The notes beneath the pieces were generated by a model, which was not told the origin of the DNA, made no database searches, and saw nothing but the letters and a program-made list of their open reading frames with translations. Source: Fibrobacterota bacterium (lineage in GTDB: Bacteria; Fibrobacterota; Fibrobacteria; UBA11236). From it: a DNA stretch of 64,000 bases. The stretch is taken from positions 1 through 64,000 of the forward strand of contig JAEKLQ010000063.1 of the NCBI GenBank assembly GCA_019509785.1. The letters run 5' to 3'. The stretch's first letter is position 1, and every line of letters starts with the position of its first letter. Positions 17,979 through 26,655 of this stretch are shown here, in pieces. Made by a program: the position numbers and the translations under genes.

Positions 17979-18360
17979 GAGGTACCTGGGTGTGTGGTTT
18001 GAGGGGAAAAAGATAGCTAAACAAGGGATTTCCCGTGATTGCTTAATGGCCCGCCGCGACCCCCGCCCCGCGGGAACGGGTCGGCATCGGGACGGGGTTG
18101 AACCGGCGCTCTCCAACGCATAGGATGGCGTACGCGGAAAAGGGTCGGCGAAATCCCATTTACACCAATATTAATGGTCTTAATATCGAATCACCGCGGT
18201 TGGCCGCTTCCCTGGACCCCGGGATTTGCGGCAAAAGTATCCCTCCCGCCGAACCCCGCCCGAATGGCGATTCGCGAGCTAAGGCGCCGCCGATGAAACC
18301 GCGGCATGGGCCCGGATTGCTAGCATTTATCCCCTATTCACGGGAACGGAGGCCTGAGCT
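17979..18360. other. Divergent spacer between leuS and the aldo/keto reductase gene
   Basis: About 380 bp with no supported gene. The centre (about 18160-18195) is unusually AT-rich for this genome (CACCAATATTAATGG, CTTAATATCG) and most likely holds promoters for both directions. A GC-rich stretch at 18050-18110 belongs to the leuS leader on the minus strand. I could not recognise a T-box or another known riboswitch. Confidence 0.4.
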
Positions 18361-19341
18361 ATGCGGTTAAGGGAATTCGGGAAATCGGGATTGCGCGTGT
18401 CGGAAATCGGCTTCGGCGCTTGGGCCTTGGGGGAATCATGGTGGGGTAAGCAGGATGACAAAGAATCATTGAAGTCCCTCCACCGGGCCGCCGAACTGGG
18501 CGCCAACTTCATCGATACGGCGCAGGTCTACGGCGATGGCCGCAGCGAATCCATCATCGCCCGCTTCCGCAAGGAATGGAAGGGCGAACTCATCGTCGCC
18601 ACCAAGACCCCTCCCGAAGCGGGCGAATGGCCGCCATCCCCATACGATCCGCCCTCGGTATCCTATTCGCCGGCCTACCTGCGCGCCAACGTGGAGAAGC
18701 GGCTCAAGGCGTTGGACGTCGAGCGCATCGATATCCTGCAATTGCATAGCTGGACCCGGGCCTGGAACCGGAATCCCGCGCCTTTCGAAACCTTGCGCCG
18801 GCTGCGCGAGGAGGGCAAGATCGGCCTCATCGGGGTCTCCACCCCCGAGCATGATCAGAATTCGGTGGTCGATTTGATCAAAGGCGGTTGGGTCGATTCG
18901 GTGCAGGTCATCTTCAACCTCTTCGAACAGGAGCCCGCGGCGGAGATCCTGCCGGCGGCGGCGGAGCATGGCGTGGGCATCATCGTGCGCATGGCATTCG
19001 ACGAAGGCGCCTTGACCGGCAAGTTCAATCGCCAAACCGTTTTCCCCGCGGGGGATTTCCGTTCCGACTACTTCCGGGGCGAGCGCCTGGGCCGGGTGGT
19101 GGATCGAGTGGAACGCATCCGGAAGGATTTGGAAGGAAGCGGCTATACCATGCCGCAGGCTGCGCTCAAATTCTCCCTGGGCCATCCCGCCGTAAGCACG
19201 GTGATAGCGGGCATCCGTAATCCCGCGCAGGCGGAGATGAACCTGGCGGTCTCCGATCTGCCAGACCTCCCTAAAGTCCTGCAGGAGAAGTTGCGGAGGC
19301 ATAATTGGCGCAGGGGGATCTGGTATGCTGACCATTGGTGA
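18361..19341 (+). CDS. Aldo/keto reductase
   Basis: A 326-residue NADPH-dependent oxidoreductase of the AKR superfamily, cytoplasmic. The catalytic tetrad is visible: Asp52 and Tyr57 in FIDTAQVYGDG, Lys82 in VATKTPP and His129 in ILQLHSW. The C-terminal cofactor-binding segment (STVIAGIRNPAQAEMNL) is also present. The overall pattern (GKSGLRVSEIGFGAWALG) fits the YghZ/YajO-like group acting on small aldehydes or sugar-derived carbonyls; the substrate cannot be told from sequence. It stands alone on the plus strand between a divergent spacer and a palindromic repeat element that begins 14 nt after its stop. Confidence 0.9.
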   Translation: MRLREFGKSGLRVSEIGFGAWALGESWWGKQDDKESLKSLHRAAELGANFIDTAQVYGDGRSESIIARFRKEWKGELIVATKTPPEAGEWPPSPYDPPSVSYSPAYLRANVEKRLKALDVERIDILQLHSWTRAWNRNPAPFETLRRLREEGKIGLIGVSTPEHDQNSVVDLIKGGWVDSVQVIFNLFEQEPAAEILPAAAEHGVGIIVRMAFDEGALTGKFNRQTVFPAGDFRSDYFRGERLGRVVDRVERIRKDLEGSGYTMPQAALKFSLGHPAVSTVIAGIRNPAQAEMNLAVSDLPDLPKVLQEKLRRHNWRRGIWYADHW

Positions 19342-19354
19342 ATGAGGTGGGTCT

Positions 19355-19556
19355 GGGCGGGGCCGCGAGCCGGTGGGGCGGCTCGGATGCTCGCTTTCGG
19401 TAAAGCGGTCCTTCCGCGGCTTGGGAACGCGACGCCCGCGAACCGCACTGCCGGTCTCTCGCCGGCTGACGCGGGCTTTCGAATTTTCCGGGCTGAATCG
19501 CTTTCCCGAGCCGCGACGCTTGCAACTCGCCGCCCCACCGTCTCGCGGCCCCGCCC
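19355..19556. repeat. Nested palindromic element A
   Basis: A 202-bp structure of three nested inverted repeats. The outer arms, 19355-19382 and 19529-19556, match at 27 of 28 positions. The middle arms, 19415-19432 and 19498-19515, match at 16 of 18 and carry the TCGCTTTCCCGAGCCG motif. The inner arms are GCCCGCG (19434-19440) and CGCGGGC (19470-19476), around a small GCCGG/CCGGC hairpin. It has no ORF with a ribosome binding site. The core aligns with element C near 55.4 kb. Confidence 0.8.
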
Positions 19557-19707
19557 GTCCCCGCTCTTCTCCCCATGTTCCGCATACCCGTTCATGATGC
19601 GTTCGAAGGGAACGGGGTTGCCGGTGCCCTTGGCTTGTGGCCGCGAAGATTGCGGCCTCGAAGATTGCCGAGTCTGATTGCCTGCCGGGGCGCCCGGGCT
19701 GTAGGAT

Positions 19708-20106
19708 ATGGATGATATGGAGAGGGATACCCGGCGACTGGCGATCGTGAGCGTTAGCTTGGGGATTTGCGTCGCTACCTTGATGCCCGTGCAGGCCGGG
19801 CTCCTCGATGCGTTGAAGCATGCCGGGTTGCCCTGGCGCGCTATCGCTCACGGCAGCAATGTCCTTTCCTTCTTCGATGCGGCGCAGAATATCCTTCTCT
19901 TTCTGCCATTGGGATTCCTCCTGGGGTCTGATGCGGACGGGTTGCCGGGGAAGTCGCCCAAGCGGGCCGCTGCCTTGTGCCTGCTCTTTAGCGCGGCCAT
20001 CGAGTGCGCGCAAGCCTGGATTCCCGGACGCTTTCCCTCGATCTGGGACGTTACCTTCAATTCGATAGGCAGCGGCGATCCCCGGGGCGCGAATTCCCTT
20101 GCTTAA
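19708..20106 (+). CDS. VanZ-like membrane protein, short
   Basis: A 132-residue membrane protein with hydrophobic segments near residues 11-28, 62-72 and 88-97. The VanZ-family signature reads AAQNILLFLPLGFLLG, then IECAQAWIPGRFPSIWDVTF and NSIG. VanZ-like proteins are small integral membrane proteins; the founding member gives low-level teicoplanin resistance, but most homologues have no known role. The usual last helix after NSIG is missing: the frame ends ten residues later in polar sequence, so this copy may be truncated or frameshifted at its 3' end. It follows palindromic element A after about 150 bp. Confidence 0.6.
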   Translation: MDDMERDTRRLAIVSVSLGICVATLMPVQAGLLDALKHAGLPWRAIAHGSNVLSFFDAAQNILLFLPLGFLLGSDADGLPGKSPKRAAALCLLFSAAIECAQAWIPGRFPSIWDVTFNSIGSGDPRGANSLA

Positions 20107-20173
20107 CCGGGGGCCGGCAGATGATTTTCTTATTAACCCCCTTCCGGTTCCCTTTACTTCTCCGGAGGTACCA

Positions 20174-20758
20174 ATGCGTATCCGCGGTTGGCTCGTTGCC
20201 CTTTTAGTCCTAAGCGCGATATACCGGCTTTCGGCCCATGAAGATTCGTGGCTCCGTTCCAACGATCCGGAGAATGCCTCTTATTTCGCGCCTAAGCTTA
20301 GGGTCTCGCATTTGCAGGATTCCCTGGCTTTTTGGCCCGGCGTGGGCATCGGTTGGATTGTCGGTTCGGTCATCTCGGTCGGGTTCGAAGGCTATATGTT
20401 GGCCACCGATCCGCGCGGCCCGAACGCCTCGGGGCGATTATCCATGGCTTTGGGCGGCATGTCCTTCGAAGCCACGCCCTTTCCCGAACGCCGGACCCAT
20501 ATGTCCTTCAACGTGCTCGTCGGGGCCGGCGGATCGCAAACCGAAGGCGAGGTGGGCCTCGACAGCCTATCGAACCATACCTTCTTTTTCGCGGCGCCCG
20601 GCGCTAAGCTGGAATTCAATCTGACGCCGAATATCCGGTTGTGCCCCGGCATCAGTTATTTATGGTCACCCGATCCCGTTTGGGGATTGCCGGGCAACGG
20701 GCTTCAGGAACCCATGCTCACCTTCGATTTGCTTTTGAAGAAGCGCGATCCGGATTGA
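20174..20758 (+). CDS. Exported protein of unknown function, possible outer-membrane barrel
   Basis: A 194-residue protein with a signal peptide (RGWLVALLVLSAIYRLSAHE). The ATG at 20174 is chosen because GGAGG lies at 20164-20168; the frame opens earlier but without a ribosome binding site. The mature part alternates hydrophobic and polar residues in strand-like blocks (GRLSMALGGMSFEA, HMSFNVLVGAGGSQ, HTFFFAAPGAKLEFNLTPNIRL), and the last residues read LTFDLLLKKRDPD. This is compatible with a small beta-barrel or beta-sandwich in the envelope. I do not recognise the family. Its stop faces trmH with only 10 nt between them. Confidence 0.6.
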   Translation: MRIRGWLVALLVLSAIYRLSAHEDSWLRSNDPENASYFAPKLRVSHLQDSLAFWPGVGIGWIVGSVISVGFEGYMLATDPRGPNASGRLSMALGGMSFEATPFPERRTHMSFNVLVGAGGSQTEGEVGLDSLSNHTFFFAAPGAKLEFNLTPNIRLCPGISYLWSPDPVWGLPGNGLQEPMLTFDLLLKKRDPD

Positions 20759-20768
20759 TCGACCGCGC

Positions 20769-21434
20769 TCAATCGATCATGTGAATGGGCGAATTGCGAT
20801 CGATCCCCACGGCGCTGCGCTCGTAGAAATCGGCGAGAAGCTTATCGCGCTCCATCGCCGGCAACGCGAACTTATCCCGTCCCCTGGATTTCAGGAAAGC
20901 GTCCAGGTTGGCCGCCAAAACGCCCGCGCAGACCGAGACGTTCATCGATTCGGTGAGGCCGTATTGCGGGATGCGGAAGCGCACGTCCGCGGCGGCTAAG
21001 GTGTCGGGGTGGTTGCCCATGACCTCGGATCCGAGATAGAAAGCCGTGGGGCGCGACAGATCGACCTGGTCCAGGGGCAAGGACTCGGGCGCCGTGGAGG
21101 CGACGGCGATGCGGTAGCCCTTGGCCTTCAGCCCTTCCAGGCAGCGCACCCGCTTGGAATAGCTGTAAATATCCAGCCATTTGTAGCTGCCTTTCAGCAC
21201 GGAACGGCCTACGCGATAGGGATTCACTTCGGATATGACGTGCACGTCCTGGAACCCGAAGACCTCGCTGGTGCGGATGACCGCGCTGATGTTATGGGGA
21301 TCCTTCAGATCCTCCAATACGAAAGCGAAATGGCGGATACGTTGATCCACCACGCCTTTGAGGAGCTCCCGCCGGTGCTCGGTGAGCTTATGGCCGTATT
21401 TCTCGATGAGGGCGGATATGTTCTCGGATTCCAT
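20769..21434 (-). CDS. trmH: TrmH-type (SpoU) RNA 2'-O-methyltransferase
   Basis: This 221-residue SPOUT methylase transfers a methyl group from S-adenosylmethionine to a ribose 2'-OH. The knotted-fold motifs are visible: VLEDLKDPHNISAVIRTSEV (motif 1, with the catalytic Asn and Arg), FYLGSEVMGNHP (motif 2) and IPQYGLTESMNVSVCAGVLA (motif 3). Size and N-terminus fit TrmH, which modifies guanosine 18 in tRNA; an rRNA-specific relative such as RlmB cannot be fully excluded. I start at 21434 (MESENISALIEKYG), because the longer frame upstream is low-complexity and unlike the family. The gene lies downstream of the esterase gene on the same strand. Confidence 0.85.
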   Translation of the reverse strand: MESENISALIEKYGHKLTEHRRELLKGVVDQRIRHFAFVLEDLKDPHNISAVIRTSEVFGFQDVHVISEVNPYRVGRSVLKGSYKWLDIYSYSKRVRCLEGLKAKGYRIAVASTAPESLPLDQVDLSRPTAFYLGSEVMGNHPDTLAAADVRFRIPQYGLTESMNVSVCAGVLAANLDAFLKSRGRDKFALPAMERDKLLADFYERSAVGIDRNSPIHMID

Positions 21435-21519
21435 TGGCAGCTCACCGGGATGCCGGGATCGCGCAGGGATCCCGGGGCCGGCGGGGGCCAATATAGGAAA
21501 GGCAGCGCCTTCCAATCCG

Positions 21520-22527
21520 TTACTGGATGTGGATACCGTCGAACAAGGACGCTTCCGGGAAAGCGGGTAGCGCGCGGCCGTCCAAGGAGACCACGCCTTT
21601 ACCATCCGGACGGGCGACCAGGATTTGGTTCGCGCCTGAGGCGCCGCGGCCGAAGAGCACCGAAGCGCGCGTGCTCTTCGCCAAGGGACGAATCTCGATG
21701 CCCGTAGCCGACCCGAGGAAAATCTTCTGCGCGAAATTGTAGAAGCTACGATCCCATACCCGCTTTTCATGCCCCAGGTTGGCCTCGATCTGCCAGACAT
21801 GGGTGACGTTGTTCTGGTCGAAATAGTCATGGTATTTTTGGCCGTTGGTGACCAGGCCGTCCGTGCTTCCGTAAGACATGTAGATGAACTTCACGTTCTT
21901 CTTGATGACGGAGACATCCTTGATGGTCGCGGTGGGCGCTTGCGTATTGGGCGCGGCCGAGTAGGGCCCGAGATAGTGGAATAGCTCGGTATGCGGGAAC
22001 CCGAAGTTGAAGGTCTGCCCGCCGCCCATGGATAGGCCGGCGAGGGCGCGCGAATCGGGATCGGTCGCCACGGAATACGTCTTCTCGACCCAGGGGATCA
22101 AGTCGCCGATGAGGACGTCCCCGAAAGCGGCGAAGCCATCCGAAGCGCCCTTGGTATTCCCGTCGGGCATGACCACGACGAAGGGTTTGATCAGGTTTTT
22201 CGAAAGCAGGTAATCCATGATGTTGGCGGCATCGCCTTCGTTGCTGCCCTGCCCGATCCAGGAAACCTCGTTCCCACCGATTCCATGCATCAGGTAAACC
22301 ACAGGGTACTTCTGGCTGGTCGAATATCCCGGCGGCGTATATACGGTCACCTTTTGCGTGCTGTATTTCTGCGTCTGATAAGACTGGGAAGCCGTCACCG
22401 TTCCATGGGGAATGCTCGAGCTCTTGGAATCGAATCCATTAGGGGGAACCGGAAGATTGGCCGGATCGCTGGAGAAGGCCAGTACCGGAAGCAGAATCAA
22501 TCCGAGGGTCGAAATCTTACCAATCAT
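21520..22527 (-). CDS. Secreted esterase of the esterase D / CE1 type
   Basis: A 335-residue alpha/beta hydrolase with a signal peptide (ISTLGLILLPVLAF). The nucleophile elbow is GLSMGGG with Ser166, the oxyanion region is VVYLMHGIGGNEVSW, and likely partners are Asp223 (YGSTDGLV) and His253 (LGHEKRVW). The family includes feruloyl and acetyl-xylan esterases that remove side groups from plant cell-wall xylan, as well as other esterases; the natural substrate is unproven. Past the hydrolase fold (after about residue 270) is a 65-residue extension (IEIRPLAKSTRASVLFGRG) that could be part of a sorting or binding domain. The ATG at 22527 is preceded by AGGAGA. Confidence 0.82.
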   Translation of the reverse strand: MIGKISTLGLILLPVLAFSSDPANLPVPPNGFDSKSSSIPHGTVTASQSYQTQKYSTQKVTVYTPPGYSTSQKYPVVYLMHGIGGNEVSWIGQGSNEGDAANIMDYLLSKNLIKPFVVVMPDGNTKGASDGFAAFGDVLIGDLIPWVEKTYSVATDPDSRALAGLSMGGGQTFNFGFPHTELFHYLGPYSAAPNTQAPTATIKDVSVIKKNVKFIYMSYGSTDGLVTNGQKYHDYFDQNNVTHVWQIEANLGHEKRVWDRSFYNFAQKIFLGSATGIEIRPLAKSTRASVLFGRGASGANQILVARPDGKGVVSLDGRALPAFPEASLFDGIHIQ

Positions 22528-22784
22528 GATATTTTCTCCTGAGTGCGATTCGGAAAACGCGCCCCTACGGGTGCGCCGCAAATGCCGCATACCGGATCCG
22601 TTCCAAGAACCCTGCGTATGTGAAGATACGGGAAAAGCCGCTTTCCTGCGTTCGGAGAATGCGCGGAAAATCGCGACTCTTCATGACTCAAACGGATTTT
22701 TCCGAAACCGGAAAACATCTTCAAGTCATGATCAGCCGAGAAGCGCGACAAAGTTCACGAATCGGGAATTTGCGCTTGCGTTTT

Positions 22785-22802
22785 ACCTGGAGCGTTCCAG
22801 GT
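22785..22802. other. Small perfect hairpin downstream of the 22.8 kb gene
   Basis: ACCTGGA and TCCAGGT form a 7-bp stem with a GCGT loop in the 290-bp spacer between the esterase gene and the next minus-strand gene. It lacks a T-run on the minus strand, so a terminator role is only possible. Nothing else recognisable was found in 22528-22817. Confidence 0.4.
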
Positions 22803-22817
22803 GCGCCGAATCTCTTG

Positions 22818-23729
22818 CTAGGGAAGCTTGAGGAATTCGGAAATCTTCTTCTTCTCTTCCGGAGTCCAATCGGTCGCAGCTTGCAGCTTTTCCGCCGCGC
22901 CCGGCACAGCCAATTTCTTGGCTGTGTCGGTGATATCGTTGAGGACGTCCTTCACCTTGGATAGGACCACCTTGCGGAATAGCCCAAGGTTCATGATCCC
23001 GTTGATGACCCCATTGCCGGGGAAGACCAACAGGTTCATGCGGTACTTGAGTATGCGCGGCCGCGATGGATCGGGATAGTAGGAGAAGTCCATCAAGGAA
23101 GGCCCCTTCAAGGTCCACCAGGCCACGGTGGCGATGCCGTAGCCGAAATAGAAAAGACGCTTTTCCTGGGAAGAGCCGGAGATCAGGACCGCATCGCCCC
23201 GCAAACGCTTGCCCTTGGTCCCTTTGAAATGGCGCCGCTCGGCATCGACGTATTCCGCGGTGTAAGGCTCGTTCTGGAAATGGCTTACCAAACGCGCCGA
23301 CAGGGGCAGGTCCGCGAGCAGATAAGCCAAACGCTCCTGCGAAATGGGAAGCTCATCCTCGATGACGTAAAGGGTGCGGTATTCCATTCCCAGGAAGCGG
23401 TAGAGGTTGTAGCCATAAAGCGGATGGCCCGGCGTGATGCCGCGCGAGTTGAGCAGGCGGGCCTCGGAACAACGCGTGCTGTCGAATTTGAAATCCGGCT
23501 TGGGGATGTATTTGGGGTCGGGGCAATAGCCCTGGGGCATCGGCAGGCCGCAGCCGGAAACGAGATTGCAGAAGTCGCGCTGCCCGGCAGTGACCTTGGG
23601 GGCGGGCGCGGGGCCCGGGGACGCGGGCGCCCCGGCCTTAGCCTGCGGAGCCGGCATCGGCTTGGCGGCGTACGCGATGAAGAGAGGGATGACCAGTAAA
23701 GCTGGCCATCGTACCGGTCCCTTCCCCAC
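22818..23729 (-). CDS. Exported protein of unknown function
   Basis: A 303-residue protein with an N-terminal signal or anchor (ALLVIPLFIAYA), a Pro/Ala-rich linker to about residue 45 and a mature domain with four Cys within about 50 residues (FCNLVSGCGLPMPQGYCPDP, then STRCSEA). Later blocks are YNLYRFLGMEYRTLYVIEDE, FYFGYGIATVAWWTL and a charged C-terminal helix (DWTPEEKKKISEFL). The Cys cluster suggests disulfides and a periplasmic or surface location. I do not recognise the family and see no catalytic motif. It begins 13 nt after fabF on the same strand, so it is probably co-transcribed with fabF and the protease genes upstream. Confidence 0.65.
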   Translation of the reverse strand: MGKGPVRWPALLVIPLFIAYAAKPMPAPQAKAGAPASPGPAPAPKVTAGQRDFCNLVSGCGLPMPQGYCPDPKYIPKPDFKFDSTRCSEARLLNSRGITPGHPLYGYNLYRFLGMEYRTLYVIEDELPISQERLAYLLADLPLSARLVSHFQNEPYTAEYVDAERRHFKGTKGKRLRGDAVLISGSSQEKRLFYFGYGIATVAWWTLKGPSLMDFSYYPDPSRPRILKYRMNLLVFPGNGVINGIMNLGLFRKVVLSKVKDVLNDITDTAKKLAVPGAAEKLQAATDWTPEEKKKISEFLKLP

Positions 23730-23742
23730 TTTTCCCTCCAGG

Positions 23743-24981
23743 TTACTGGAATTTCTTGAAAATAAGGGTGGCGTTGTGACCGCCGAACCCGAAAGAATTC
23801 GAGAGGAAGGTCTTGATGGGCTCCTCGCGCGCCTGGTTAGGGACGTAATCCAGATCGCATTCCGGATCGGATTCGAACTGATTGATGGTAGGATGCACCA
23901 CGTTGCGGTTGAACGCCATGAGGCCCGCCACCGCCTCGGCCGCGCCGGCCGCGCCCAGCAAGTGCCCGATCATGGATTTGGTGGAATGCACCATCACCTT
24001 GCGGGCATGGTCACCCAGGGCGCGCTTGATCGCCAACGTCTCGCCCGCATCCCCGCGCGGCGTCGAAGTGCCGTGGGCGTTCACGAGATCGATGTCGGAA
24101 GGATTCATGCCCGCCGATTGCAAGGCGTTACGCATGGCGCGGTATCCGCCGGCCCCGTCCTCGCAAGGCGCGGTGATATGATGCGCGTCGCAGCCCATCC
24201 CGTAACCGGCGAACTCGCCATAGATCTTGGCGCCGCGCTTCTTGGCGTGTTCGAGCTCTTCGAGTACCAGTACGGCGGAGCCTTCCCCCATCACGAAGCC
24301 GTCGCGACCCTTGTCCCAAGGACGCGAGGCGGTCTTGGGATCCTCGTTACGGGTGGAAAGGGCCTTCATGTTGGCGAAGCCGGCGTAGATCACTTCGATC
24401 ATGGAGGCTTCGGATCCCCCGGTGAACATGATGTCGGCGGCGCCGCGCTTGATGATTTCGTAAGCCTCGCCCATGCTGTGGTTGGAGCTGGCGCAGGCCG
24501 ACAGGATGGTGTAATTGGGGCCCTGCAGGTTGTTCTCGATGGCGAAGTAGGCGGCCACCGTATTGGGCAGGATCATGGGGATGAAGAAAGGGGATACGCG
24601 CTTATGGCCCCGCTCCACCATCACCTTGGTATCGGACTCGAATGTGGAGACGCCTCCCATGCCGGTGGCGATGATGGCCCCGGCCCGCTCGGGATCGAAT
24701 TTGCCTTCGAGTCCCGAATCGGCCATGGCCTGGTGGGACGCCACGTGGGCGTAAATGATGGCCCGGTCCAGGCGCCTGGCCATCTTCTGGTCCTTGAAGT
24801 AAGGCATCCATTCGAAGTCCCGCACCTGCCCGCCGATGCGGCTCGACATCGTTTCGTTCGGGAAGCGGTTCACCATCCCGATCCCGGATTCGCCGAGGGC
24901 CAGCCGCCGCCAATACTCGTCCACGCTCAAGGCCAGGGGATTGACGGTTCCCAGGCCGGTGATCACCACGCGTCTCGACAT
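23743..24981 (-). CDS. fabF: 3-oxoacyl-ACP synthase II
   Basis: This 412-residue condensing enzyme elongates fatty acids by joining malonyl-ACP to acyl-ACP. The thiolase-fold active site is complete: Cys in ILSACASSNHS, first His in NAHGTSTPRGDAGE, second His in KSMIGHLLGAAGA, plus the end motif NSFGFGGHNATL. Length is that of FabF rather than FabH. The gene is not in the fab cluster at 35-39 kb, but sits behind two M16-family genes in another operon. GAGGAA precedes the ATG at 24981. Confidence 0.95.
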   Translation of the reverse strand: MSRRVVITGLGTVNPLALSVDEYWRRLALGESGIGMVNRFPNETMSSRIGGQVRDFEWMPYFKDQKMARRLDRAIIYAHVASHQAMADSGLEGKFDPERAGAIIATGMGGVSTFESDTKVMVERGHKRVSPFFIPMILPNTVAAYFAIENNLQGPNYTILSACASSNHSMGEAYEIIKRGAADIMFTGGSEASMIEVIYAGFANMKALSTRNEDPKTASRPWDKGRDGFVMGEGSAVLVLEELEHAKKRGAKIYGEFAGYGMGCDAHHITAPCEDGAGGYRAMRNALQSAGMNPSDIDLVNAHGTSTPRGDAGETLAIKRALGDHARKVMVHSTKSMIGHLLGAAGAAEAVAGLMAFNRNVVHPTINQFESDPECDLDYVPNQAREEPIKTFLSNSFGFGGHNATLIFKKFQ

Positions 24982-25005
24982 AACCGTTCCTCTTTCCCTA
25001 GCGTG

Positions 25006-26655
25006 TTACTTACGCGCCTCGATATCCGCGATGGTCATCTCGTGCACGGGCCCGAAATGCGAAAGGGCCGCCTGGTTGCGCTCATCCGTCTTCATCAGTT
25101 CCGCCTTGTTGCCCACCACGATGATGCGCATGGAATCGGGATCGAAATACTTGCGGAAGGCGGTTTCCACCTCGGCCTTGTTCATGCCGGAAATGGTTTT
25201 GATGTACTCGGTGAAATGGTCGGGGCTGCGGTGCCATATCTCGCCTTGGGCGAAGATATGGGCCGTGGCCGCGGGCGTGTCGAAGGTGGCGGGCAGGCTC
25301 TTGATCAGGCCGTCCTTGGCGCGCTGCAATTCCTCGTCCGTGACCCCGTCCTTGGCCATGCGCTTCATTTCGGAGAGCACCAACTTCACGGCATAAGCGG
25401 CGGTTTCCACCTTGGTCTGCAAGGATACGTTCACCGTGGATTTGCGGTAATAATCGCTTCCCACGTCGCTATCGATCCCGTAGGCCAGGCCCTCGTTGGA
25501 GCGAACCTTCTCCATCAGCCGGGAAGTGAAGCCGCCGTCCCCGAAGATGTAGCTGGCCACGATCAAGCGGTAGTAATCCGGATCGGGTCGTTTCACACCC
25601 GGCGCGCCCAGGCGGATGGTGGCCTGGGTGAAAGGCTTGTCGATGACGTAGACGCCGGGGGCTTGCGGCCCCGGGAACGGCGGAAGCGAATCGGTTCCGC
25701 CCTTGTAATCGGGGGGGAACTTGGCGATGAGCTTGTTGAGCTGGGCGATCATTTCCTGGCGATCGAATTGCCCCGAGACCCCGATGACCATGCCCTTGGT
25801 CGAGTAGCCCGAACCGATCCAGGTCTTGAGCTTGGCGGTGGTTACGGCTTCCACTTCTTTGGCATTGGCCAACCAGTTGATCGCGTTCGGGCCGAACATG
25901 ACGTGCTCGTAGGCGACCCCCATTACCCCGTTGGGCGTGTCATAACGGTGCTTCAGGTTCTCGAGATAGGCGCGCTTCTGCACCTTGAAGACCTCGGGGT
26001 CGAGTCCGGGCCGCAAGGCCACCTCGGGCAGCAGATCAAATAGCGCGTAAGCATCCTTCTTGAGGGCGTCCAGGGAGAGTTCGGCCTGATAACGGCCGAT
26101 ACCGGCCCCCACGGATGCGGCCACGAACTCCAGGCTGTCTTCCAGTTGTTCGGGCTTGAGGCGGGCAGTGCCGCCCGATTTGAGCATGGCGGAATAGAGT
26201 CCCAAGGGGGCCACGTCGGCGGGCTGCTTGGGGAGATCGGGGTGGCCGAACAGGATTTGCATCTGGATCAAGGCCAGGGTGCTGTCCGGGACCAGGTAGG
26301 CTACCACTCCGCGATCCAGGACCACGCGATGATCCTTGGGATGCGGCGGTTGGTAGGTGAACTCGGGAAAGACGATTTTCGAGTAATGATCGGGAATGCC
26401 GGAGGAGGACATGGCGCCCGTCACCTTGGCTGTAGCCGTCTTGACCATTTCCTTTGTCTGGACGGCGGCGGTCTTGACCGCCTGGCCGGTAGCCTTGGCG
26501 GCCGTAGCGACGGCGTTACCGGGATGGGCGAGCGCCTGCTTCGCCTCGACGGCGGCCTGCTTAGGCCCCGAAGCGTGGGCCTTGGAAGAATCCACAGGGG
26601 CGGCGGCCCATGCGGCGCAGGCGATGAAAGGCACTAGTGCGGCGAAGCGGTTCAT
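25006..26655 (-). CDS. M16-family protein lacking the zinc motif
   Basis: A 549-residue exported protein: signal peptide (AALVPFIACAAWAA), an Ala/Lys/Thr-rich stretch to about residue 100, then tandem M16 (insulinase/pitrilysin) folds. The first half has no HxxEH zinc-binding motif; the expected position carries unrelated sequence (PADVAPLGLYSAMLKSGG). The second half retains the substrate-grip pattern (RLMEKVRSNEGLAYGIDSDV). M16 proteins often act as pairs in which one subunit is catalytic and one only binds substrate, and the gene upstream supplies an intact HLLEH. The ATGA overlap at 26652-26655 supports one heteromeric periplasmic peptidase. Confidence 0.85.
   Translation of the reverse strand: MNRFAALVPFIACAAWAAAPVDSSKAHASGPKQAAVEAKQALAHPGNAVATAAKATGQAVKTAAVQTKEMVKTATAKVTGAMSSSGIPDHYSKIVFPEFTYQPPHPKDHRVVLDRGVVAYLVPDSTLALIQMQILFGHPDLPKQPADVAPLGLYSAMLKSGGTARLKPEQLEDSLEFVAASVGAGIGRYQAELSLDALKKDAYALFDLLPEVALRPGLDPEVFKVQKRAYLENLKHRYDTPNGVMGVAYEHVMFGPNAINWLANAKEVEAVTTAKLKTWIGSGYSTKGMVIGVSGQFDRQEMIAQLNKLIAKFPPDYKGGTDSLPPFPGPQAPGVYVIDKPFTQATIRLGAPGVKRPDPDYYRLIVASYIFGDGGFTSRLMEKVRSNEGLAYGIDSDVGSDYYRKSTVNVSLQTKVETAAYAVKLVLSEMKRMAKDGVTDEELQRAKDGLIKSLPATFDTPAATAHIFAQGEIWHRSPDHFTEYIKTISGMNKAEVETAFRKYFDPDSMRIIVVGNKAELMKTDERNQAALSHFGPVHEMTIADIEARK

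Noticed and set aside
18050-18120. tRNA-like segment in the leuS leader (GGTTCAACC on the minus strand)
   Set aside because: The flanking bases do not form a 5-bp T-stem, and no acceptor or anticodon stem could be found.
23566-26043. 825-codon open frame on the plus strand
   Set aside because: It runs antisense through fabF and into M16 genes. The composition is that of a complement frame, and no motif is visible.
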